Part shown: positions 44,691 to 56,452 of the stretch, one piece after another
Position numbering within the stretch: the stretch's first letter is position 1
How the letters are laid out: each line of letters begins with the position of its first letter
Assembly (NCBI GenBank): GCA_029204225.1
Contig: CM055099.1
Coordinates: 67,823,084 to 67,887,083 of the forward strand
DNA from: Diphasiastrum complanatum
Lineage: Eukaryota; Streptophyta; Lycopodiopsida; Lycopodiales; Lycopodiaceae
Reading direction: 5' to 3'
Length of the DNA: 64,000 bases
Notes under the pieces: model-generated
Told to the model about the DNA's origin: nothing
The model's database searches: none
What the model saw: the letters and a program-made list of their open reading frames with translations, nothing else
Translations under genes and position numbers: made by a program

Positions 44691-46560
44691 AAGTCACAAG
44701 CTTCTGTGCATTTGTCATACATCATGTATGCCTTGGCCTTCTCATCATATCCAAGAAAAATTCACTTGATAGCTTTTGCATACAATTTCCTTCATTTCTC
44801 ATAAGGAATATGAGCATAAGCATCACAACAAAATACTCTCAAATGAGAAATATTAGGTTTCTTTCTAGTAAAAGCTTCATAAGGTGTCTTACCTTCCACG
44901 GATTTTGTAGAACACTGATTCATGATGTGCATAGCTGTGCTACAAGCTTCTGCTTAAAAGGTGTTTGGCAGACCCTTGCTTTTGAGCATCGCTCTGGCCA
45001 TCTCAACAATAGATCTATTCTTTTGTTCCGCAACTCCATTTTGCTGTGGTGAATAAGGTGTTGTAGTCTATCTCTTCATCCCCTTATCTTTGCAAAAATC
45101 AATAAATTCTGTCAAAAAATGTTCACCACCTCCATCAGATCTCAAATTCTTGATGCAACATTGTGTTTGCTTTTCAACTAATGCCTTGAATTCCCTGAAC
45201 TTAGCAAAAGCATCCGATTTCTTGCTTATGAAATAAATCCAAATGCATTTGCTATAATCATCAATGAAGGTAATAAAGTAATAGTAGCCACTAAGAGATC
45301 TAGTTTGGATAGGTCCACATAGATCACTATGGACAAGATCTAGGATGCCACTGGCTCTCTTTGCTCCACTTTTGGGAAACCTCTCTCTGTGTTGTTTTCC
45401 CAAAATGAAACCTTCACATATTTTTCCCTCAAAAGAAATATTAGGCAATCCAATAACTAGATTACCTCTTTTGAGAGTTTGTAAACTTTGAGCACTAATA
45501 TGACCCAATCATTGATGCCAAAGATCACTTCGACTATCAACAATGCTCACCATAGCTTGAGCAAAAGACCTCGCATTCAATTTGTAGAGTCGATTCCCAT
45601 TGACTCTAGCTCCTGTAGCAATCACTTTGTAGTGATTCTTGATGTCTTTGACAAGACATTTGTCACTGTCAAACTCAACCTTGAGTTGTTGATCAGCCAT
45701 CGTCCCAATAGATAGTAGATTGTTTGCTAAGCCAGATACATATTGCACACTTATTATTCGCTTTATCATCCCACTGGCTAACTTCACTGGTACTACTCCA
45801 AATCCTTTAACAGATAGCAATTGGCCATCGGCTTGCCCAACTTTATCACCATTGTGAGTTTCCTTGAGTCTTGAAAACCACTCTTTCCTTGAAGTAATGT
45901 GCTTGGATGCACCACTATTAATGTACCAAGTATTCTTGGCTTCATCACTTGTCATTAATGCTGTAATGAACAAGTTTGAACTTTCACCTATATCATCTTC
46001 ATATTGATCATATTGATGTTGATTAACATAGTTGTCTTCATAATAATCATCATCAAATTGATGTTGATCAGCATAATTGCTCGCTTGCCATTTGCCTTTT
46101 CTTTGTTCTATCTCCTTCCGTTTCTTGAAGCATTCACGCTCCCAATGGCCAGGTTTGTTGCAGTATCTACAAAATAGCCACATCCTTGACCTCGGCCTTG
46201 ATTCCAATTGTCTCGATTCGGGCCATTATTGGATTGTTCTTGAAATTGTTGGAATGATCCACAATTTGAGTTTCCACCTCTTGATTGGTGTCTTCCATGA
46301 CCAAATCTGCCACCATGTCCTCTGACTACAAGAGCTTGATCAAATCCCTTGTTGCGATGACTCAAATTCCCTTGACATTGTTCTTCCTGCAAAAGCAATC
46401 CACCTAAATCTTCATAGGTTGGAAGATTTTTCCGTGTGGTTATACTTGTAACAAACATCGGATGTGACTCACTCAGACTATTTAATGTCAATTGCACAAT
46501 CTCACGATCCTAAACTTGCTCTCCAATGACGACTAAAAGCTCAAATAAAAGGTGAAATAC
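44690..46560 (-). pseudogene. Copia zeta Gag-protease-integrase segment, inverted inside its LTRs
   Basis: Minus strand: a glycine-rich Gag linker (GGRFGHGRHQSRGG), zinc knuckle CRYCNKPGHWERECF (46165-46125), protease WYINSGASKHIT (D of DSG is N) and VQYVSGLANNLLSIG. The pre-integrase block (RLYKLNARSFAQ then LGHISAQSLQTL) follows, then integrase DLCGPIQTRSLSGYYYFITF, SDGGGEHFLTEFIDFC, YSPQQNGVAEQKNRSIVEMA and HIPYEK at about 44800. A few stops break it. It lies between direct LTR copies that are oriented plus, opposite to its own strand. Confidence 0.9.
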
Positions 46561-46579
46561 ATTTGAGTCAGTCTGAATA

Positions 46580-46990
46580 TGCTAGAAATTGCTGATGTAG
46601 TATCAAATGATGGACTACAAAGAAAAAGCCACACCAATGATAGCTGGAGCCAGATTGACAAAGTAGGATTTCTTGAAAACAGAGGAAGAAAACAGAAGAT
46701 GGATGGTATACCCTGCCAAAACCTAATCGGTAGTTTGATGTACCTAACAATTTGTAACAGACCCCCGATTTGGCTTTCTATTTATGCTTTAAGCCAATTC
46801 TCTTCCAATCTTGGCACATTGGCAAATGGCAAAACAAATCTTACAATATCTGAAGGGTACCCAAAATATGGGATTAACCTACAGAGCAGACAACGAAATG
46901 AAAGGATTCAAGCTGCACCACTACAATGATGCAAGCTGGGTGAGCTGCGAAGATGACAACAAGTCCATAATAAGAGGATATAAAATCAAA
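46580..46990 (+). pseudogene. Copia RT-end scrap nested in copia zeta
   Basis: Two overlapping frames encode the RT/RNase H border: CQNLIGSLMYLTICN(R)P, then QILQYLKGTQNMGLTYRADN and FKLHHYNDASWVSCEDD. The same border occurs again, complete, at 47230-47500, so this is an extra fragment from another copia family. Confidence 0.8.
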
Positions 46991-47971
46991 TAAGAGGATG
47001 ATAAAATCAAATCAGATCTTTCCAATGCTTATGACATGAGCAATCTAGGATTGATGCACTATTGTCTTGGCATTGAAGTATGGCAAAAGAAAGACATGGT
47101 CTTTTTTACACAAAGCAAATATGCATGAGATTTGCTTGATAAGTTCAATATGTAGGATTGTAAGCCTTTGAGTACACCTATGGATGTCAATATGTAGGAT
47201 TATAAGCCTTTGAGTACACCTATGGATGCCAACATGAACCTTACTGCATATGATGAATCTGAAAAAGTGGATGCTTATTTGTATAGACAGCCGATGGGTA
47301 GTTTGATTTATTTGACACACACACAACCTGATGTTCCTTATGTTGTTGGTGTTGTTAGTCAATTTATGCAAGATCCTAGTCAAGCACACTGAAAGTCTGT
47401 TAAACGTATTCTCATATACATTCGAGGGACATTGACTTTTGGTTTGAAGTATGATCAGCCTGAAGCACCAATGTTGGTAGGTTATACAGATGCCGATTGG
47501 GCAGGTAATATTGATGGCAGAAGATCCACTAGTGGTCATACATTCAGTTATGGTACAGCTACAATTTCATGGAGCAGCAAAAAGTAACCTATAGTAGCCT
47601 TATCATCGACGAAAGCTGAATATCGAGCACTCAGCAATGCTACACAAGAAGCGGTATGGTTACGAAGATTGCTTGTGGATTTAGGTCAACCATAGGTGGG
47701 TGCGACTATTATATCTTGCGATAATCAAAGCTGCATTCACCTTTTCAAAAATCCAGCTTTACATGATCGAACCAAGCACATCGAAATACACTATCATTTT
47801 GTTCGAGAGAAAATTCTTGATGGAGCCATTGATCTTGTTTTTTGTAAATATGAAGATCAAATGGCAGATATTTTTACTAAGTCATTAGGTAGATGTAAAT
47901 TTAAAAGGTTTCTTACTCTATTAGGAATAGAAGAATGTAATTTATCATTGATGGAGAGTGTCAAAAATTAA
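46990..47971 (+). pseudogene. Copia zeta reverse transcriptase end and RNase H
   Basis: LGLMHYCLGIEVWQKKDMVF, LSTPMDANMNLTAYDES, YRQPMGSLIYLTHTQPDVPY, LVGYTDADWAGNIDGRRSTS, VALSSTKAEYRALSNATQEA, DNQSCIHLFKNPALHDRTKH, IEIHYHFVREKILDGAID and ADIFTKSLGRCKF, with four single stops. A 42-bp tandem duplication (47146-47229) repeats KPLSTPMD. It ends at a polypurine tract (GATGGAGAG) and the right LTR. Confidence 0.92.
47146..47229 (+). repeat. 42-bp tandem duplication inside RT
   Basis: CAATATGTAGGATTGTAAGC and the following 22 bases occur twice in a row with two differences; the copy number change keeps the frame. Confidence 0.92.
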
Positions 47972-48200
47972 CGATAAACTTCATTGTTACTGTTTACAAT
48001 GTACATTAATGTTGATAGCTGTTACTAGCTGTAATTAGTCGTAGGCTAGTCCATTAGTCTACTCGTAGGTTTTCTCTCTCAATCAGGGTTCAGGGTTCAT
48101 TTGTACATTTTACATTCAGTATGCAATAGTGTGATAGAGTGATAGTGCGTGTTCTTCTTCCGTCTTGTTTGGTGATTGCTTATGGTGAATGCTTGATGTT
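47962..48200 (+). repeat. Right LTR of copia zeta (start)
   Basis: Begins TGTCAAAAATTAACGATAAA after the polypurine tract and matches 44512-44665. The right end of this LTR is not certain; it may extend further. Confidence 0.7.
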
Positions 48201-49074
48201 GCATATATGATTATTGACAAATTTTGCAAAAAAGATGACAAAATGTTCATTGAAGGTTTTAGTCCATTTCACGCACTTCCAGATATGCGACAATTCTCTC
48301 AAAAAATGCAAAAAATGTGACAATCTGCAAATTTATACAAGATTCCAAGTATAGACTGTCTACGTCTTCATGCTCAGATAATGACTGTCCTAATTAGTCA
48401 GTTAAACAGCTATCAAACTATCTTGTACTATAAAGCTAGAATAACACAAGATTTATCGGCTGCTATAAGTAAATGAACGACTGATGATGCAGGGAGATGC
48501 ATGAAGATATTCCATCAAAGATCAAACAGCCAAAATGGGTCTTTACAGTAGCTGACTCTTCAGAGTTGGTGATTAGAGAGAGAGAGAGAGAGAGATAAAA
48601 TATTCAGAGCGATAGCTGTTGTTTTGTTTTTGTAAGTAGGATCACGCGCTTATCAGCGCAATTGTATTGTGATCTGGTCATTGTTACTACAACTTTAAAA
48701 TACAAAATCACTATTGTTCCATCTCTTTGTATTCTTGTTGAATGTTCGTTAACTCTCACTCTCCCCTTGAAATAGTATCATAACAAGGAAATGTATGGCT
48801 GTATTTGATGCCTAATTGTATTTACATTTTCTTGTATTAGAATATCAGTATCAAAGAATTGCATGGTTGTCATAGACTCCAAATTATTTCATAATTTCTC
48901 TTCATGGTAGGCTAAGACTCCTACACTGATAATCGTAATGCAAACTGAACAATTCTCTAATCTCTGTTCTCTAAGTAATCCACAATTCTCCTTAACACAG
49001 TTATCATTGTTCTTCATAGTATTCATTGTCTTTCTCATGTTGGTTGGGACTTCATTTAAGAAGTTTCCCCACAA
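48201..49074 (+). repeat. LTR-like stretch ending at a primer-binding site
   Basis: Contains a (GA) tract at 48571-48592, no coding frame, and ends CCCCACA followed by a TGGTATCAGAGCTG primer-binding site (49078-49091). That arrangement marks a plus-strand LTR end. What follows is not the matching Gag but a minus-strand gypsy scrap. Confidence 0.5.
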
Positions 49075-49084
49075 AGTGGTATCA

Positions 49085-49275
49085 GAGCTGATAATTCATC
49101 ATAGCCATCCCCAACATCAGTTTGGGTCTTGCAAGACATTTTTTATAACAGTGTCCATAACCACATTCTCTATAGAATGGCATAAACTTTCCTTTTTTTG
49201 GACATTCAGCAACTCTGTGGTTCTTTCCGCATGCAAAACATTCAAGTGGTGCTCTGGACCATTGTCTAGCTGCTT
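49085..49275 (-). pseudogene. Gypsy Gag zinc-knuckle fragment
   Basis: Minus strand: PLECFACGKNHRVAECPKKG, then PFYRECGYGHCYKKCLARP. Two adjacent CxxC...H...C knuckles, closely similar to the scrap at 23450-23690. Confidence 0.7.
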
Positions 49276-49339
49276 GTTATTGCACAACAACTATGAATTT
49301 CACACATGTGGAGTGTCCACTAAGTGTGATTTAGATCTC

Positions 49340-50037
49340 TAAGGTATGTGAATGCACAATGATCAAGATTACATTGAGATTCAAGATCTATCTCACTCTC
49401 AAAGGCAAAAACACACTACTACATGCATTTACTCAAAACCAAAGTACATACACACATGTGAGAAGTTGTCCTTTCAAAAAACCAAGTATGGAAAAGGCCT
49501 ACTCTCTGGTAGAGAGAGAATGCAATCGCTTGCTCTTGGGTAGAGAGAGAAAGCAAGTGAACACTTAGACTCAAAATCTTGATTGATCTCAAAATTACTT
49601 AGCACCAAATGAGAAGTACAATGACACTAGTAGATCCACGAGGTAGTTCACTCTCAAAAACTCTATTGCATCATTCTCAAGCACCTCTTAGTTCTATTGG
49701 ACCAATGATGCATCCACCTCTTGATTCTATTGGACCATTCTCAAGCATATCTCAAATCCTATTGGACCATTGATGCTTCCACCTCTAAATTCTATTGAAC
49801 CTCTTAAACTTTGACTTGTCACACATCAAACTAAGTCAAAACACTTTACAACAACCTATTTAGCTCGAATTTCACCTCTTACACTACTTTGGCTCAATAG
49901 AGACACTATATGTGGATTTGACCAATTTGCAATCTATGCCAATTTTGACCCTATCAATGTTCTACACCAAGATGCTTGACATAGAAAAGTGTAAGACCAC
50001 TACAACTAACATAGATAACCTTTTTGCATTTTCTACA
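49340..50037 (-). repeat. 3' LTR of copia eta
   Basis: On the minus strand it begins TGTAGAAAATGC directly after the polypurine tract TTTTTAGGAGGAA (50038-50050), next to the RNase H end. The lower limit is uncertain. Inside, short near-repeats TCTATTGGACCA occur at 49690-49780. Confidence 0.65.
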
Positions 50038-50055
50038 TTCCTCCTAAAAAGTTAT

Positions 50056-50700
50056 CTATTGAAGATTAAACATTGATCTTGATATTACACCAAGATTAGA
50101 TCTATGCTTGGTGAAGGCACTTTTGCTCAAAGGCTTGGTGAGTAGATCGGCAATACAAGAGGATGTGTTGACATGCTCCAAATAGATTTCTCCTCCAATA
50201 AGCTTTTCCCTCACAAAGTGGTGTGCCACTTCTATGTGCTTGCTCCTTGCATGAAATATGGGATTATTGGCAAGAGCTTGGGCCGAGATATTGTCACATT
50301 TGATCATTGGTAGATCATCCTCCTTGATGCACTTTAGCTCCAATAACAATCTCTTGATCTAGACCACCAATTTCGTAGTTGTGGTGAGTGCTTTGTACTC
50401 GGCCTCACATGAAGAAAGAGATATAGTATCTCGCTTTTTGGAAAGCCAAGATATAAGATTGCCTCCAAGAGTTATGGTGTATGCACTTATGGACTTTCGA
50501 TCCATCTTATCACTTGCAAAGTCTGAATCCAAGTAGCCAATAATGGATAAATCTTCACTTTTGTAGAGAAGACCATAGTCAAAAGATGAAGATATATATC
50601 TTAGAATCCTCTCGGCCATCTTCCAATGATGGATCTTTGGATCTTGCATAAATTGGCTCAACTTGTGCACACAAAACCTCAAGTCGGGCCTAGTGATGGT
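50056..50700 (-). pseudogene. Copia eta RNase H and RT end
   Basis: CVHKLSQFMQDPKIHHWKMA, ERILRYISSSFDYGLLY, GYLDSDFASDKMDRKSISAY, ISWLSKKRDTISLSSCEAEY, CDNISAQALANNPIFHARSK, HIEVAHHFVREKLIGG and ADLLTKPLSKSAFTKH; only one stop (near 50356). It is cut at about 50700, followed by a poly-A-like tract (50729-50740) and the 35-bp shared sequence at 50793. Confidence 0.92.
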
Positions 50701-50792
50701 TGTTAGATTTCTTATGCTCAGCCTTAAAAAAAAAAAACATTAAGTAATGAGCATCTTGAAAATGGAAGGCCAACACCATGAATTCAGACCTT

Positions 50793-50827
50793 CATTAGAG
50801 GAGTTCTCAATATCAAAAAGACCCTTT
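50793..50827 (+). repeat. 35-bp sequence shared with 41131-41165
   Basis: Identical 35 bases; see the first copy. Confidence 0.8.
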
Positions 50828-51640
50828 AAGGAATGCCATGTAGGATATACGAAAATATCAAAATAAATAAAACAATATTGTTTATTTGCTTGCCCACACC
50901 ACTCCCAAGGCCTCCCCAACTCCCAATGATCTAACCATAGTGTCTATAGTCACAGTTAAGAACTATTAACAGTTCGCAGTATAACTTGACTAAATTCAAA
51001 AATATTCTCTCCATTGGTTACGAAAAGGGCAATATTTTTACTGGATCTAGAATATGACCGCCATCCCCAAATTCGAGTCAGGAAAAATTGCAAAATGTTT
51101 ACATATGCATTCCTTCAATGAGAATGGAAATATGAGCGCCAACTACCTATTGGAATGAAAAAATGAGCGGCATTTTCAAATTTGAATCAAGCATACAAGC
51201 ATGGAGATTGGATTGATCGTACATAGTATATAATATAATCAAAGATGAGTATTTTGTTTTGCTTCATAGAATCTGGTCATAGTACTTTGATGCAACTGAT
51301 TACTCTATTATTTTTTTGATGATGACATTATATCATCTACATGTGGATATTCCTATTGATTTGGCACCTTTGTAGAGAAGAGGAGGCAAAGGAGTTCAAA
51401 TATCTGCTGAAGATCGTTCTCGTTACAGGGTAGAAGGAAAGAAAAACGTGGATTTGTGGACAGATGGAACATTATATCCACAAGATCCAAGCACTTTGAC
51501 ACATCCCACGTTCTCTTCAATAACTCATTTAGTTATATGGATATGCAATGGGCATAGTGGATTACTAGGATATTGTGAAAGATTGCAAAATCATGGAAAA
51601 CAACTTTATATGAATAAAGTTTATTTTTTAGAAGTGAGTT
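50828..51640. other. Left part of DNA element copy C, no clear gene
   Basis: AT-rich, with TATGAGCGCCA and AAATGAGCGGCAT motifs at 51133-51175 that could be subterminal repeats. Possible exon material from 51370 (EKRRQRSSNIC) has stops. Nothing firm. Confidence 0.35.
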
Positions 51641-51649
51641 AATTCGGAT

Positions 51650-53900
51650 ATCCTCTTATTGTCAGAATAGAGATTGTCATCTCCAAAAGACGTTAGAAGA
51701 AAATGAACAACTTAAAAAAAATAATGAATCATTACAGAAGATAACAATCAATATCAAATCAGAACTAGAGCAAATGCAATCAGTCTTACAGTCTATTCGT
51801 ATTGAAAACTTACAATTACTGAAGGATGTGTATTTGGTAAAGAAGAAGGCTGAAAGTAAGAAGCGAAAGCGGCAAAGTTGCAAGGATATTCAAACGCTTT
51901 CAAAAGGAGGTTATCAAAATAGAAGGATCTGTGCATTCAAGTAAGCATATTCTAAATTTTGTAAGTTTTTCAATGACATTTAGATTTAATTTCAGCTATG
52001 GTGATATTTAGTTAACTATCTATTTTTTTTGCAGATCTGCATTAGTAGCTCCTCGGAATATTAAAGACAATGCTTCACTAGGAATGTCATTGGGCACAAT
52101 ATTGACTTGCAAATCCACTGAGCGTATCATGATGAACAATAGGATTTCAAATGTAAAGTGTAAAATAGCAGAGTCTTTGATGGTGGACATTCAAAATATT
52201 TTAGATAAGACTATAGTTCAGGGTGCTTGTGATTTTACAGGTATTAGTAGGAAGCATATGCAACAATATTTAAACTAATTAGAGAAGCTTTTAAGCAAGT
52301 TCAAATTAGAAAAGTCCCAATCCCTAGGACATATCACTTGAAGAAAGAGAGGAATACATTAAACATAGGTATGCATAAGATCATTGGAACTCCATTTCAT
52401 ATTGAGGAGGTGTATGAAACTGATGGAAGATCGATATTCTATAATTCATCAAACAATTTATTTGTTGATCTAAATTACTTGCTGAGATACATCGTCACAT
52501 TCTATGATATAACTTATGAAAAGGTGAATGGCAAAATAATCATAGTACTTAAGTTAGATGAGTCAGAAATTGTGAAAGGGCAAAAGATGGAAAGGATTAG
52601 TATAACTCTCATGAATGGTGCTCTATCACAAACAGAGAACCAAGAAGATTTCAAATTCAGTGTCCAGTCAGAAAATGATATATGGTGCAGCGTTTCAGGT
52701 AACTAGCCTCATTATTACATTACATTCACTGAATAGTATTAATACATTGTAAACTAAGTATGATTAATTCTTTGGACAGGTGTTGAAAGAGGATCATGAT
52801 ATATTATCATGGTTATTCTCAAGGACATCTTATCCTAGGATCATCAAGGACCATATGGATGGAGGACTTCTCAAAGTTCCAGGAGTTGGAGACTTCAATG
52901 TTGAATGACACTTAGCAGGTGATTTGAAAACATTGAAATGTATGTATAATGTCTCTCACGGTGCTACATCAAAACACCCTTATTTGTACTGCATGAAAAT
53001 GGCAAAAGATGTAACTAGGAGTACAGGTTTTACTAGAGAATATGCAGATCCAAACTGGAAGCCTGTGCTGTCTATCCCCTTAAAAAATGTGCATGTTTGC
53101 ACTCTTCATACAGAAGTTAGATTAATAGAAAAGATCATTTATCTTCATATAGTTTTTGCTTGGAATACTAAGACAACATCATTAGCAAAGGAAGCTATCT
53201 CTCGATTAGAAGATGTTTTATCAAAAGCAAGACTCCATAAAGGAGATGTCAAAATTCAAAAAGATGAGAAGCTTTCAGGAAAGAATGCGAACATGCCAAC
53301 TAAGCCAAGCATAGGAGGAGCAAAAGCACGTCATTTTCTATCAAATCATACTGGTAAGGCTTCTAATATTCAACACTCAGTATGGACAGATATTATTGCT
53401 GCCACTCAGGATTTCGAGAAAGACGGCAAAACCAGAGTACTAAAAGTTGATGTATGGAAAAAGCTTGATAGTATGATTGCTATTTTAAGAAAAGAAAAAT
53501 ACTCTGATATTGATAAGAAAGCTGTCCAAAGGACTTGTGTCGAGTTTGTTAATGCAATATTAAAAGCATGGGGAGAAGATCACATCACTCATTACATGGT
53601 TAGTATAAAATTTTCAAAATGCTTTCAAATTTTCATATATATTTAGATCCAAACATAAGACTAACATTATGATTTTGACATATGCAGCACATACTAAGAG
53701 ATCATACAACATTTTTTGCAAATACATATGGAAGCTTGAGTGTATGGTCATCACAAGGGATGGAGAAGTCACATTGGCAAGCACGAGCAGCATTTCATCG
53801 AAATACACAACATGGAGGAACCAATGAAAAATGAAACTACATTTGTCAATTGTTTCAATGGTTCTACCGCAAAGTTTAGATTCGACATATAACAAAGTCC
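51650..53900 (+). pseudogene. Transposase-like gene of DNA element copy C (spliced, decayed)
   Basis: Exons inferred from signals: a coiled coil (LEENEQLKKNNESLQKITIN, ending KKKAESKKRKRQS) to 51940 with a GTAAGC donor; 52035-52698 (one frameshift at about 52255); about 52780-53598; and 53688-53880 (acceptor ATGCAG). Landmarks are VLKLDESEIVKGQKMERISI (candidate first Asp), AGDLKTLKCMYNVSHGATS (second Asp, then a CxxK instead of CxxC), IPLKNVHVCTLHTEVRLIEK, and at the end WGEDHITHYM, HILRDHTTFFANTYGSLSVW and SSQGMEKSHWQARAAFHRNT. The order Asp, DxK, CTLH, HYxH, QGxE resembles uncharacterised RNase H-fold transposase-like proteins I recall from invertebrates and plants. Stops at about 52908, 53830 and 53879 show it is inactive. 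Assignment as transposase is an inference. Confidence 0.6.
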
Positions 53901-54102
53901 ACACAAATACAACAAGTTTAGAAAAGCATGCAAGTTCATACAGGAAGAGAAAATTAGATGATTGTTGAGTAGAAGATCATCATTGCTGAGTAGAAGATCA
54001 TCATGACATGTTCAGAATTGCTTTGCAAATTCATTGAACAAGAGAGGAGAAATACCCAATGTAAATGTATTGATTGTATTATACCAAAATACAAAGTGTC
54101 AA

Positions 54103-55620
54103 CTATTCATCATCAGATCTTGTATCAGATTCTATGGTAGTATTGTCATGAAGAAATTCTCTGCTAGCGTATGCATCTAATAGATGTGCATTATTCTTAT
54201 TTCCACTAAGCTCAATATAAGTGGAATACAATGAATAATGGGAGCTCCTTAAAGGAACATTCCCATCAGTAAAGCCTAAAATGTTCAAAACATAAGATCT
54301 TTTGACAAAAATGATCTTATTTGTCTTAACAAATTTACGTCCTCCTAGATAAAATGATAAAGCTTTAACTGCCATTATAAGACTCTCTCTGACTGGGCTC
54401 AGCTTGGAATGAGCAATACAGATCTCATTCTTCAAGAAATGCTGAAGATAGTGGCCCAATCCATTGTCCCTCTGGAACGAGGATGCATGTTGTCTGAAAC
54501 CACCTCGTCTCGCAGCAAAATCATCTATTATAAGAGCATACTACAATAGGAAATATGTTAGCAAAAACACATTCAGTGATTGAAAACATTCAAATGCAAT
54601 GAAGATTAAACACTTTCACATTCTTCATCATCAGCAGCAACCAGATCGGGATGATCAATATAATGACCACGTACTGAAGTGGAATCATCAGTGAAATGCA
54701 TTAATGATAGACAAGGGAAGCCCATCTGGGATTGAAATGTCGTGAATTCTTCATCGGATGGTCTGCCTCGCCCATCCTCAGCTATATTTGATAAAGTCTT
54801 ATTCAAACATTCTTCACCGGTCATAAGACCCTCCTCATCATCAAAATCAATACTAGCAACAAGGTCATCTGTCTCAAAATCTACAAAGTCGGAGAATTTG
54901 GAAATTGTGCCGGATAATAAACATAGAACCTCGTCCTCACGATAGTCAAAAAATTTACATAAATCAGCAGTAGTAAAATATACATCGTCATTAATATAAT
55001 ATACAGACAAATTGAAAAGACATTTTGAATCCTCCATAAATTTGGATTCATCATCAGATGTATTTTGGCCAATGAAAGAGTCTCGGAGAACATCAGTATT
55101 TACATCAATGAAGTCACTTTTTTTAATCAGGAGTGTCAATAAGAAAGTGACTGATATCCTTAATGGCTGACTGAACAGAGGAGGGTGCAAAAGGAGGGTC
55201 AGCAACAAGAACTTCATTATCATCTGGGATCTGAACTAACGAAAAAAGTACGAAACCACTCTGATATTCAACCAATCGACATTTCTTGTTGCAATACGGA
55301 CACGTAGGACTACTTTTGAAAAGATCAAACAATTTGGTGAACATTCTATCTAGTCTATGTCTAAAAGCTGGAAAGAAATGAACAAGATCAGTATAATGCA
55401 TGTACTGGAGTGGACCTATGGAGAAAACATGCTTGCTAAGTATATCTCTGAATCTGACATAATGTTCATAAAATATGTCAGAATTTGGTTGTGCAGTCCT
55501 GAAAACATGTAGATATGGCCTGAATAGACTGTGGAAGTAGTCTAGGTTTTCTGTAATCCCAAATTCACTCAGAAATGAACTCAAGCCTGATTCTCGTGAG
55601 GATGATGAGGAAGAGGCCAT
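54103..55620 (-). pseudogene. P1 gene of DNA element copy C, unrecognised, two exons
   Basis: Starts MASSSSSSRESGLSSFLSE at 55620. It then has YFHSLFRPYLHVF, LVHFFPAFRHRLDRMFTKLF, a zinc-like CPYCNKKCRLVE, a one-base frameshift at about 55125 (in a run of A), an acidic region (NTSDDESKFMED), LFNLSVYYINDDVYFTTADL, FDYREDEVLCLLS and several D/E-rich stretches to about 54607. The second exon (54540-54103, acceptor TATTGTAG) has YALIIDDFAARRGGFRQHAS, VRESLIMAVKALSFYLGGRK and NKIIFVKRSYVLNILGF, ending in an acidic tail. About 480 residues. Its 3' end is tail-to-tail with the transposase-like gene and its 5' end head-to-head with the H3-like gene. No known family. The paralogue is 17190-18172. Confidence 0.65.
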
Positions 55621-55629
55621 GGCAGTAAC

Positions 55630-56450
55630 GTGAAAATCGCACTTGTGCGCGCGGGAGAACTGAACCAAAACTAACTATCAAAATGGCGCAGATGATGGAT
55701 ATGTACGGCAGACAGATACAGAATATCGCACTTGTGCACGAGTAGGTATAGTTGCAAGCAAACGGATAGCAATGAGATCGCACAAAAGCAATATGTCGCG
55801 AATTTTGAGAACACAAAAGGTAAAAAATTATTCGGTTTTTGTGCCATTTATACTAAATTTTTGCACGTGTGGTCAACGGACTTATGACATGTGTCTACTT
55901 TCAATTGGACAACAGGCGCAGGCACGTGTGAGATGACACCTGCACACGTGTGAAATGACACCTGAACACATGTCGCATGTTCATTCGATTGCTCATAAAC
56001 ATGTGTCGCTCTCGCATTCGATCGTACAAATCCCACACGTGAAATGTGATAGGGTGACATGTGTCGCTCTCGCATTTGTCTGTACAACTCCCACACGTGT
56101 GACAGGACGTTCTTTTGCACGTGCGAACCCCGATATAAAATCACAAATTTTGATGAATTTGTTTCACTTTTTTTTTCGCTCCGCATATCGCATTTGTGCG
56201 CGCCTTTCACAATCAAACTTTCTCCTACTGCCTTCCATGCACATAGGTCCGATACGTCTGCCTACGTGTCACCCCATATTGCACTTGTGTGTCTTTCCTC
56301 AAATCTAATCGTTCTCTCTGATATTCGGCTCGCATAGGTCCGATATACCGTACATTTTGTCTGTACATAGCGGTCCTCTGCGAGTTCTTTATCATTCCTC
56401 CCTTCTCATCCTAACCTTCACGCATAAGTCCGCTATCACATAGTTCACGC
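55630..56450. promoter_or_regulatory. Bidirectional spacer between P1 and the H3-like gene, with motif repeats
   Basis: About 830 bases separate the two start codons. The middle (55860-56120) has at least nine CA(C/T)GTG-type motifs (GCACACGTGTG, ACATGTGTC, CCACACGTG). Flanking this are ATCGCA(C/T)TTGTGC copies at 55636, 55724, 56187 and 56277, and three ATA(G/A)GTCCG(A/C)TA copies at 56243, 56334 and 56424, spaced 90-91 bases as part of an imperfect 90-bp tandem repeat in front of the H3-like start. This layout suits a shared promoter and/or transposase-binding subterminal repeats. Function is inferred. Confidence 0.6.
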
Positions 56451-56452
56451 CC

